Origin: Macropodus opercularis
Taxonomy: Eukaryota; Chordata; Actinopteri; Anabantiformes; Osphronemidae
DNA length: 64,000 nt
Assembly (NCBI GenBank): GCA_030770545.1
Contig: CM061102.1
Coordinates: 8,049,501-8,113,500, forward strand
Direction of reading: 5' to 3'
Positions 24,201 to 34,787 of this stretch are shown here, one piece after another. A program made the translations under genes and the position numbers. How positions within the stretch are numbered: position 1 is the first letter of the stretch; the number at the start of each line of letters is the position of its first letter. The notes beneath the pieces are model-generated. The model saw only the letters and a list, made by a program, of their open reading frames with translations. It did not search any database and was not told where the DNA came from.

Positions 24201-26547
24201 AATGTTGCAACACATATTACAGTACATTGTGATGTGCTATAAACCCTCCAGACTTACCTTTAACGTAAGAGTTGCCCAGTTTGTCTTCACTAAGGCGCAG
24301 AGTGGCCCTTTTCCGGGGCTGCAGGGAGGGCGAAGCGTCCAGCAGATCATACAGGAACTCATTGTAGATCTCATAAAAGGAGACCCAGATAGAGAATTGC
24401 ACCCCTTCCTCCAGGTCGGCGCCTCCACTGTGTGAAAGGCTGTCCAGGTCCAGACAAACACTGTCTGTCTCTGAAGACAAACACAGATGAGTTTCATTCT
24501 CAGAATACCAAGGTGTGAGGAGATGCAACAGCAATGACGAGCCACAAGAGGTCCCAGTGTTTGCCATTTATCCTCACATCAATTTACCTTAGTTACTTAT
24601 GACTCAAAGTAGCTTATTATTATTCACTGTGTAACACCTGGATTTTGACTGTTATTCTATCTTGTATAGAGCATATTCACTTAAACATGCCAACATGTCC
24701 AGTTGTGTCTATGCTGACAAACTGTTTTCTGTGTCCAATAAAACTCCAACTGACTCACCTTCCAGCTGGGAGGTAATGTTACTTGTAGAAGAGAGTCCTC
24801 CAAGGCCACTATCCCAGATTGTAGTGGTACCACCACGACGAGAACTCGGGTTATCATCCTGTCAAACACAACTGCACGTCAATCTTATTACAGAAACTGA
24901 TCTTAGCATATGTTACATATTTATAATTTAAAAGACTTAATGCCTACTGATTTTACATTTCATATAAAATGGTTTTTCTGTTCACCTCTTTGAGCAAAGA
25001 GTCTCTGCGGATTTCTTCTGCTCTGACTTCGCTGGGTTCAAGCTTCCTCACATCCTGATACATGACAGGCTTCAGATCCATGGCATCATAGATACGGCCC
25101 TGCAGTTTCCTGAACAAAGATACCAATGCCCGTGGCAGGAGGCCTGCCTCTCGGCCACTACCTGCACATAAATGTAATATTTTAAGAACATTCTACAAAT
25201 GTAACTGAAGACAGCATCCCCAAAAATCTGACATTCATACTCAAAGTATTACCAGAAAATACAGTCTTACCCTGAATGGTATAAGTCTTTCCAGAATTGG
25301 TCACACCATAAGTGTAGAGGAGTCGGTTTTCTCCTCTGAGCACATCTTTCACCATATTCTTCAATGTGCACTCATAAAACTGCTGCTGTGTGGTCTCTGG
25401 TCCACAGATCTTTGAATGAGAAATAATTGGTAAAAGAGAAAATGACATCCAATAGAGAATTATTATAAACAGTTTGAATTCCAGCATCTACATTTTTATT
25501 ATTGACAGTTGTTGCTATTCACACCCCTCAGCCCATGTTTAACCTAAATAAGACAAATGGAATTCTGTTCACTTCTGTGACAGAATTCACAGAAGTTCTC
25601 ACAAACCACCATGTAAAGCATTTTAGGTAAAGTCTGTTTGATTTCAAACCTAGCTGCAGCTCATGTAAACATACACATGCTTGAATAAATTGATTGGGTA
25701 AGTGTACCTTTGAGAAGCTGAACTTGTGCATGCTCTGGGTGATGCCCCTCTCTGCCATCCTCATGTTTTGAGACTCTTTTGGAGCTTTGAGCAGAAGAGT
25801 CTCTTCATCCTGGACAGCCACACAAGCCTAAAAGAAATGTGAGCGTAGAGTGTAGTCTGGACATGTCTTAAAACGCAGTAACTGCACAGAGTAACAGCAA
25901 AGGCATCATTTATAGCAGGATTGTAAAAGCATGCAGTTGAGTCTTACCTGTTCTTCTCCTCTTTGCCTTTCAACGTCAGAAAGTGGTCGGATGCGCACAT
26001 AAACTTTTACCCTCTCAGGATTTCCTTCAGCACCACTTCCTTGTCTCACTAATCCAGGTTTTACTGCTAGCTTCTACAAAGACAAAATATCTTAGTTTAT
26101 TTTCAAATCACTACTTTCACCTAGTTCTAGGGGTGTAAGACAAAACATGTACCGATCCATTTATGTTGTGTTTTGTCACTCAAAATTTGTGTTCGACCTT
26201 TATTTTTTTAAATCTCCAAAAATGAGATGTATAAAAAACAATAAATCAGAATTTATGCCCTTGATTATATATTGACTCTGCACCGGTCGATTCTAGCAAG
26301 AACACAGTCATGTGTAAACAAGACTTGTTTGTGTACAGTAAAACACGTTGACATTGACACAAAGCACGGTTCTGTCAAGTCCTACCGGTTCTGTGACAGC
26401 CAGGCGGTTGTCAAGGCCAGGGGAAATGACAGAGATCTCAGGTAGACGTGGTCTGGCCAGGCCTCCATGCTCTGCTGCTGTGGACTCAAACACAGCTATT
26501 TCCTCCTCCTCATCAGAAGGGCATCCATAGGGGGAAGACAATGCCAT
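21237..26547 (-). CDS. kif20a: Kinesin family member 20A (MKLP2), 18 coding exons
   Basis: Mitotic kinesin of the kinesin-6 group. It moves the chromosomal passenger complex to the central spindle and is needed for cytokinesis. Coding exons, 5' to 3' on the minus strand: 26547-26386, 26073-25948, 25827-25708, 25409-25271, 25161-24986, 24858-24759, 24470-24258, 24144-24033, 23933-23859, 23774-23634, 23486-23318, 23223-23080, 22998-22859, 22756-22654, 22535-22349, 22264-22173, 22084-21947 and 21614-21237. The product is 904 residues (human 890). Seen: P-loop GVTNSGKT (171-178), switch I NSSRSH across exons 8-9, switch II DLAGSE (about 413-418), the family's long insertion before FSIWVSFYEIYNE, a coiled-coil region, and a conserved end (YSRILRSR to GKY). 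The true start is ATG at 26547; an in-frame GTG at 26553 is 5' UTR. Confidence 0.97.
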
Positions 26548-27312
26548 GCTCACCTGATAAAAGAAGACATGTTAATGGGTTTTCATTCATTTTAAATATG
26601 GCATAGTTCACCAAGAAAAGCATAAAAAAAGGTAACTTGTGACGCCCCTTTGCATATGCAAATGCAGCAGGATATAAGAAAAGGAATTAATGATAAAAAA
26701 ATGTGTCAACTCCTAATGTTTATCCCAAACTATGAACATGCGATCATGAAGAATACTGTGTGGAATAAGTGGAAGCATAGTGTTACTAGAATTAGAATGT
26801 GTCATTGGAGAAGCTGAGAGAATACACAAGCCTTGTTTACCGTTTACAGCTGGGTAGTAATATTACCTGCTGGAGGAGTCAAACAGGATAATTACCTGCC
26901 CTGACAAGTAAAGTGTAGAATAAAATAACTGAATTGAATGAAAACGTTAACATGTCGTAATAATTGTGTAGTTTTAGGTACAACAGCAGCAGCGCTGCGA
27001 TATTTAAACAAGCAATAGGATTGTACGTACTGTTTATCTTTTATCACATACCAGACAACAACAAAGCCAAGCGCATGTTGTTCTGCTGCAAATGAACAAC
27101 CCGTAGCTTTAACTGTTCGATTAAAGCTGCCTTTCTTAATCTCATGTTCACCTCCGACAACAGCTAGATGCAACCGCGTTTAGACTCTCAGTGAATTATT
27201 AAACATTAATTAAATTATTAACGTACATTTACAATGGCATTACTTGAAAGACCTGTTAACACTACTTAATAGCGAAAACATAAAACACGCAAGGAGACGT
27301 CCGTGTACTCAC

Positions 27313-27490
27313 CTCAAAGGGTAAAGGTGTATAAGGCGCCTTATTTCCGCGAAGTACAGGCTCGTAAGTTACTGAATTACTTACTTAAATGTCTTGTAAA
27401 AAGGTAAATATGTTGCGCTAAAGCGTCTTCGAATCAAACTATGTCTAAGTGTCTGTTTCTCTATTTCGAACCTCCGATCCTTTGCAGAGC
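27313..27490 (-). other. Predicted kif20a 5' non-coding exon
   Basis: On the minus strand a strong donor (TTTGAG|GTGAGT) ends an exon at 27313. It would splice to the acceptor just upstream of the coding start (exon from 26553). No ATG-initiated reading into the gene is needed. The 5' edge is approximate and set by the promoter motifs beyond it. Confidence 0.55.
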
Positions 27491-27587
27491 TGTTTTTCCC
27501 ACTGACTGAGGTTTTTGAACAATGCGCTTCCGCTACAAAGCAGCTCGCTTATTGGCTAAAGCGAAATGGTCTCTGACCTCTGATTGG
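27465..27587 (-). promoter_or_regulatory. kif20a promoter: two CCAAT boxes plus CHR-like elements
   Basis: On the minus strand there are CCAAT boxes at 27583-27587 and 27551-27555, 32 bp apart. A CHR-like TTCAAA (TTTGAA on +) lies at 27514-27519, and TTCGAA, a recognised CHR variant, at 27465-27470. Paired NF-Y boxes about one 32 bp step apart, followed by a CHR, are the known layout of promoters bound by DREAM/MuvB and B-MYB in G2/M genes, the class kif20a belongs to. Which CHR is used is not clear. Confidence 0.6.
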
Positions 27588-27599
27588 GTGATATGTGTT

Positions 27600-28110
27600 G
27601 GCATGTGGACTACGTGAACTGTTCCCCCCTGAAACAAGGACGCGTGTCTTTCCTTAGTTCCTATCACGTGTCCTGAAACGGTTAAATAAATGTGGAATAT
27701 AAAGAAAGTAATTCACTGTAGTCTGGAAACAGGCGACGGAGACCTGCATAGATGCATAGATGTCGGTTGTGTTAGGTTTATTTCACATGAATAAAACAAA
27801 AAACAATTATTACTTGGCTTATACTAATTATTAACTTTAGTTAAATGCAGCAGACACAAAACCATCTTACTATTATATGAAGTATGCATGTTTTTTGCAA
27901 ATCTGTGAATACTAAGACCACATGACCCATTAAGAAATACAAGCTTTTTTTTTATTGATACTTTTTTTATTTATGAAAAAGACAAAATCAACTTTCAAGA
28001 AAATCAAATTAACAACAACAAAGGTCAGATGTTGGAAAATGAAATGCTTTAGATGTCTGTTTTTACTTGGTCAAATTTTTATTGAAAGTAAAAACACTTC
28101 TGTCTGTTTC
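27600..28110. other. Spacer between kif20a promoter and transporter 3' end
   Basis: AT-rich spacer with no coding exon. On the minus strand AATAAA occurs at 28083-28078 and 27956-27951; either could end the transporter transcript, the first only 36 bp after its stop codon. Confidence 0.5.
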
Positions 28111-28118
28111 TTCACTGT

Positions 28119-31100
28119 TTAGCCAGTACAGGCTTGTTGTGGTTCAGTGTGTGACTCAATGCAATGAATATGGACACGACGGTGTGAATTTTGAAGCCTC
28201 TGTTTCTGCACACTGTGTTGAACACCATAGCAAAAGTAGATGATTAAACCTGTGGAAAGAGAAGTTGTGTCAGCTACCGTCACATTCTCCGCTGTCATTT
28301 TTAAATCAGAGTATGACACATGCCTACTGCCATCCACACTGCATAGCGAATCCATGTGTCTGATCCAAGTTGAACCATAAGGTAGACATTGACAAAGGTG
28401 CTTGAAATAGGAAGCAGGGGCACAAAGGGCACCTAAAAGAGAAGGAGGCAAAAATGTTTTTCCCTGTTTAATACTTACGCAAAACATATTTGAAATACTA
28501 GAGTGTTAGTTAGTGTATTTCCCATGATTCAATATCAAAGGATGAAATGTCAGTAATTGCATTTTACTATGATATTAATAATATATATAAATAACTATAC
28601 AAATACAACTATTAAAAAAATGCACTGAAGACAAATGAAGTATACCATAAATGCAGCTTTTGTTGGGCTTTGTGGTTGTCTCCAGATAATTAGGATGATA
28701 AGAACAAGCATCAGCACCATCACAGACACACAAAGTAAAGTCCCCCACTCAAAGGCCTGCAGGGAGTCTGCACCTCGAGCCAGCAAGAGACTTAGGATGA
28801 CAGCTAAAAAGACTGAGCAGAACAAAGCAGGTGTCAGGGATGTTTACCAAGAAATAATATCCATTATATGTATGTCTGTATATTAGAGAATGACTTACTA
28901 ATACAAACAGTTAAAACAGATACGTTTTTGGATGTTCGCATGGTGGTATGTGAAGGAGGAAATAATACTCCACTGAGAGTAACAGGTTCTGTTCCGCTGA
29001 CACATGGATCCTCACTGAGGTCGACTTGGTATCTATAAAGGCAATGAAAACTCATTTGACAGAAAAAAAACAAATGCATCTAAACATTAGGTTAATAATA
29101 TACTGACACACTGATACAGTGGATTCATTTAGTTTAATTTGCTTGGTTTTTTGGTTTCACACCACTTTTATATACCCTAATGTGTCTTTTCAGTGTCGTT
29201 TTATTCATCAATCATTAAACATCTTCAAAGAAAGACAAACTAATGCAGAATCTGCCATATGAGTAACTTCTCGATGATAATAACGTTATTTTTCCAGCTA
29301 AGCCTTTGTGGTCATGGCAGCTTGTGTCCAAACCATCACAGATGCTGACCTTTGCATCTTTCTTATAATCTGTCCTTAGCAGTGTGCATTGCTGCACTTC
29401 CATCTGACACGAGCTTGTTCTCAGCTGTTCTCTGCCGTTACCTGATGTGACTCCTTCAGGTCGAGGTGGCAGTTGATTTTAAGACTGTTGCCATTTTAGT
29501 GAGTGCTCACTAAAGTTTACCTTAATATCAGGATACAAATTGCAACAAGTGTGTAGGCAAAGAGGGTCCCGATAGACATCATGTCTACCAGTGCCTTCAG
29601 GTCAAACAACAATGCCATGACAGCTGAAAAGAAAGAATTTTAACAAAGATAAAAATGTGATCTCAGAGAACATGACTTTTCAGTCCCAGACGATTAGTAT
29701 CTTTATTGTCATTGAACACGTTGCATGTACAATGACATTAGATGCTTCTTCTGCTGGGAAACATTTTTAAATATGATAGAGAAAATGTATTAAACAACCA
29801 ACTAATAACCTATAATAATGCATAACTTCAAAGCATTATGACCTTTATTATATAAAGATTTCACCTGCTACCACCCCGGAAGCCAGGGTTGCTATGACAG
29901 GACTTTGCCTGTCACTCATTTTGCTGAGAGGCCTGAAGAGAAGTCCGTCTCTGGCCATGGCAAAGAGAACACGAGGCATCGGGAACATTGATCCTAAGAG
30001 ACTTTAGAAACAAAGTCACATCTTGTAAACCAGTTGTAACATTTTAATCTTAATGTTGAGTCTAACTGTGTTCATTTACAGCACTCTCTCTATGTGCCAG
30101 GTGATCATAATGGCTTATTTGTTTTTCATCGAGCTGATCAATATTGCGAAGCAGAGCGTGATCGCACCGCATATTGAACCTACCTTGTTGACAGTGCACA
30201 GAGGGAGCCTACAGCCACTGCATACTTTGCAGGGCCCCAACCAATGTAAGTAAAGGCCACAGGCAGTGGGCTGTGAACACTGAGCAAATAATACGGCATC
30301 ATAAGAGTCAGGGCAGCAGAAACACCAAAGTATGCCAAGAAGCAGATGAGAAGAGAGGCCACAATGCCGAGCGGGATCGACTTCTGAGGGTTCTGGACCT
30401 CCTCGCCTGAAGCAAAAACACTTGAACGTTAACAACAGCACTGATATATATATAGCACTCTGCATATTCGCTTGCTTCTGAGAGGCTACATACACTACAC
30501 GTCTGTATACTTTGTAACCTTCATTTGCTCTTTGCTGGATTTGAATCACTGAATTTACCTGTTGTAGCGATGCAGTCAAATCCAACAAATGCATAAAAGC
30601 AAGTCGCTGCTCCTGCTAACGTTCCTTCAAAGCCAAAGGGGAAAAATCCTCCTCTGCCATAACTGGTGGTGTCATTCAGGAATGTGTGATTTCTGCAAAA
30701 TACCGACAGATTGCATTCAATAATGCAGAAGAGAGCGTGCCACAAAAAGAGAGCGTGCCGCAATATAACATGTTTCTTTGTTGGTGTGGCTTCTAAGGAA
30801 TCTATTTTACGTGAATGGTACATACTCATACTGATCTAGGAGAGAATCTTCAGCAATGTACCAGTTGCTGATGTTCCCCTTTATGAAGCCGGAGAGGATA
30901 ACAAACACCAACACCAGGATGTTAACAGCTGTAAAAACCTTGTTTACTGTGGCTGATTCTTTCACACCAAATGCAAGAATCCCTACAAAGAAAACATGAA
31001 CAATTACAAGTTAACCATGATCTAACATTATTGTCTGTAAAACACTGAGCAGTTGACTGTACAGGGCTACAGGCCACTGTGGAGTGGGTGAGTTATTATT

Positions 31101-31936
31101 TCTTGTCTGAAAGTTACACAACTCAGCTAAAGACTAAAACAGTTGAAAGATGCAATGACAATGTGTTTTAAACATTTTCCTTAATGCATAACAACAATAA
31201 TGTTATTTGTTAAAAAGCCAAAAAGGTTTTGCTTATGAAACATACCTGCCAAGAGCATTATGAGGCCAGCTGCAAAGAAATCTGGGTAAGGAGCTAATCC
31301 AGGTAAATCCATTGCAGCCTGTTTACCCACAGAGCTGGCAAAGACATTTCCAATGAGGTCATCAAATGTGCCACTCCATGCTCTGGCAACACTGGAAGTC
31401 CCTTAAAAACGGACAAGTCAATTCATAAGCACGTTGGCGTTAATTCTACAAAAGTCTCTTTGAGTTACAAGACTGAAGGCATATTTATTTACTAAAGATA
31501 TTTATTCATACAGCACTCAAACATCTGTCACTTGCTGCAAATATATTTAGAGTTTGTTATATTTACCGATGACGTAAGACAGCAACAGGTTCCAGCCAGT
31601 GATAAAAGCCCATATCTCTCCCACAGTCACGTAGCTGTAGAGATAGGCAGAGCCAGTCTTGGGAACACGGGCTCCAAATTCAGCATAACAGAGTCCTGCG
31701 AAGATGGAGGCCGCCGCGGCTATCAGGAAGGAGATTACGATACTCGGCCCAGCCACGGCTCTGGCCACTTCACCCGAAAGCACATACACTCCGGCCCCTA
31801 GCGTGCTGCCGACACCCAGGGCCACCAGGTCCAGAGTGGTCAGGCAGCGTCGAAAGCTGGACACTTCACCTTCAGGCTCCAGAGGTTTCCTGCGTGACAA
31901 ACTCTGCAGGAACAGCAGAATCTTTGCACCAGACAT
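28119..31936 (-). CDS. Cationic amino acid transporter (SLC7A1/2/3 group), 11 coding exons
   Basis: Plasma-membrane uptake of arginine, lysine and ornithine is the established role of this CAT family. Exons on the minus strand: 31936-31567, 31401-31246, 30982-30826, 30692-30559, 30406-30184, 30001-29865, 29623-29521, 29032-28899, 28812-28646, 28432-28324 and 28249-28119. The product is 606 residues with many hydrophobic segments. Seen: GVGSTLGAGVYVLSGEVA, AEFGARVPKTGSAYLYSYVT, the glutamate at position 107 known to be essential in mouse CAT-1, and CFYAFVGFDCIATTGEE. The last intron uses a GC donor (GTAG|GCATGT at 28324), required to keep the frame. Sequence features are mixed between SLC7A1, A2 and A3, so I do not assign a paralogue. 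A 5' non-coding exon ending at 32414 is likely. Confidence 0.93.
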
Positions 31937-32413
31937 CCTATTAATCCAGACATTTCATGAATGTTAGAAATGCTCAAGACAAAAGAAAACGCAATCAAAA
32001 AAGGAAAGTTAATGATTCACACAAGCAGTAGCCATAAAATGTAATGTTTTCAATAATAATCCTTAAAATACCCCAAGACGCACAATGACTTACTCACAAC
32101 ATAATATTTTCAAACAAATAAAACAAAGTTAAATGTTACCCAGAAAATGTTACAATCAAAATTGCAACGGATTGTGTTTATTTTCTATCAGCTATATATC
32201 AACAAACACAGCAACAATTTCAAACTATCAAACTTCCCAACTGTGACATTGACACAAAAAGTCATTCAAGTTTCACAACTTGACCAAAACTTTCTACTGG
32301 CGATAAAATCTATGTCATGCAATGCAACTTTTGAGCCCATGTAAAACTAAGAAACGGACAGAATCACCTTTCTTATCACATTCAATAACCCATTTAAAGA
32401 AGGATGCTCCTAC

Positions 32414-32600
32414 CTTTTCAGCTGAGTGCAGCAGTGTGTATGAAGGTGTTTTGATCTGCCCCACAGGATGGATCCATTCAATCTGGACTCTTCACTGCTG
32501 AACATTTTTTGACACATTATGTTACATTTCAACCATTCATGCCATTTTTGAAAAAGACAGGATCGTAGTGTTTTGTTTGCAGAGCGAAGCAGCACGTCAA
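32414..32600 (-). other. Possible 5' non-coding exon of the transporter gene
   Basis: On the minus strand a good donor (GAAAAG|GTAGGAG, exon end at 32414) could splice to the acceptor just before the transporter start codon (exon from 31937). The 5' end is not defined by sequence, and the assignment is by position only. Confidence 0.4.
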
Positions 32601-34667
32601 ACGCGCCATAAATCTCAAAATGATGAAACACTGCCTGGCTGTTGCTTGGTCTAATAGCTTGTATTAAAACAAATGTTCATTTGATTCTTCATCAAAATGT
32701 TGTGAGACCTGGCAGAATAGAGTGACTTGTTTTAGTTGGAGTTATGCTAACTTTAGAGGGAATGTGAGAAGTTTAAGGGTGGGATTCCTTTCATTATTAA
32801 ATACAACAAGAATCTTTTTGATAAATCTGGGTTTTATGTGTTAATGACTGTATTAATGAGTGCAGTGTGTCTGACACAGTCTATGTTTCATTCTTTAAGT
32901 TGCATTTCTAATTATCTTATTATTTTTGTTTCTAATTTAATAGATTTACTAAGTTGAGCGACATAAATAACGCGTGTGTGCAGGGTTGTTGTCCTTGGCC
33001 CATGTACCTGACGTGTCAAGGGCATGGAGTTGGATCCGAACAAACATAAGTCATCGTGTCGTAAACCTAAATGGTTTTCACCGGAGACATCTGCTCGGCA
33101 ACAAATGATAGATTTGTTCTTTAGAGCATAAGACGCAGCTAATTGTTTGAGGAACCTAATGGTACAATCCATTGCTTCTAGGGCTGCTGGTACCATGCTG
33201 CAACTACTAAAACTGGTCTGACGTGACCACATGCGGACACAGGCTCTAAGAAGGACCCAAGGCAATAGAAATGAGACACGTGTCTATGTTGGAATCAAGT
33301 ATCATTCAAGTAATTAGGTTAATTTTTTTTATTTTCAATGAGATGAAGTATGGAATTATTAAGCTTTGACATCTCATTGTCAGTTTTGGACAGCTAATTT
33401 ATTTGACTGTATTCCTGTAAAGTTGCAGTAAATCGCCTATAATCACTAATTAATACAATCTTAGGGCGTTCTCTGACACGTTAGGTTGTGTGGCTTTGAG
33501 AAGTGAACTGTGAGCAGACTTCATTAGCTGAAGGAAATGGCCTTCCCCTCTCCCTGTTAATGATTGAGCTGGTAAAAGAGGTACAGAAGCTTAAACACTG
33601 TCCAGTAAATTCATTCAGAGCCGTGGATATATTAGGAAAAGGCTCGTAAATCGGTGTATATGTTCAGAATTAATGTCTCAAGTATTTAAAAACACTGAAG
33701 AGTTCAGCCGGTAAGTCTGTGTCCCTGATATTTCCCATGTTTGACATTTTAAGTATTTTACTTTAGATGTGGAAAAGCAGTATATCTTAATATTTCATTT
33801 AATTTGTGAGCATGTTTTAGATACAAAGATGATAATGTTACTTTTTAGATTCTACTTTGCCAGAAAACTATGTGTTTCAATGCATTTTAAATAAACTAGA
33901 AGAGTTGGAAATTTGATAACATTTTGTCATTTACAAATAATAAACTTAGATAGGCATTAATAAGAGAAAGGGTAAAACTCTATTTATAGAACAAGTAGAA
34001 CTACATTTACGATTAATATGTTAATGCAGTAAACACTTAACTACAGAATAACGGCATCAAGAAACTAAAACAGATTTGACAAGAACTGTTAAGCATTACT
34101 TTCAGAAATGGTTATTGTGTCAAACAGCGGCTCTTAAGGCTGTTAGTTCCTCCATTATCACAGCTCTGCCCCAGCATTTTTCCAGCAGTATTAGCCAGAT
34201 GCAGCGAGGCTCCATAGTTTTTCACCATGGTGACTTGGTTCACTGGCCACAGCGTGAGCCTGATTATTTGCAGGAAGGTCATTAAGCAACGTTAAACCTG
34301 CTTCTATTTTGGTTCAGATCGATATTTCAAGCAACATGAACACCCTGCTAGAGGGGGTAAATGTTAAAACCCTCTTCTTACAAACATCACCAAACAAGGA
34401 AACTCAGAGATCAGTTCTTCAGACACACAAGTAGCTGCTAAGTAATCATAGCCTTGGGTCATGCTAGTTTCTAACACCAGTGCCTCTGTCCTTGCTTATG
34501 GACTCATGGGCTCAGTGGAGTGGAGACAACGCCAGCACGCTTTCATTTTCATAAATTTTAATAAGTAACGTTATAATATATATACACATGAGCAATAGAA
34601 CAAATGATATGCTTGCACTACTTTTGATGATTGTGAGAAACATGATTTCTTTCTCTTTTTCCTACAG
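32601..34667. other. Intergenic DNA between divergent transporter and casr
   Basis: AT-rich sequence of about 2 kb between two divergently transcribed genes, so it should hold both promoters. No TATA box or other clear core element could be placed. A 117-codon minus-strand frame (32912-33265) has no recognisable domain and is not supported as a gene. Confidence 0.5.
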
Positions 34668-34688
34668 ATAGACGTCATTAGTGCAAAC

Positions 34689-34736
34689 ATGAGTAACACA
34701 ACACAGAGCAATAAGCAGACTGAGAGGAGAAGATAA
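34689..34736 (+). other. Upstream ORF in the casr 5' UTR
   Basis: The predicted casr exon begins after an acceptor (CCTACAG, exon from 34668). It contains an ATG at 34689 opening a 15-codon frame that ends in TAA at 34734-34736, 51 bp before the casr start. The ATG context (AACATGA) is moderate. Translation of it could reduce casr initiation. Confidence 0.5.
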
Positions 34737-34787
34737 AAACTAGAATATTTTGGACTTTTTTACCATAAGAAAATTGAGGATAAAAAG

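Noticed and set aside
26548..26553. In-frame GTG as the kif20a start
   Set aside because: The following ATG at 26547 is the first AUG in the spliced leader, and a GTG start is not expected.
32912..33265. 117-codon minus-strand frame upstream of the transporter
   Set aside because: No domain and no splice connection to the transporter gene, and no similarity that I recognise.
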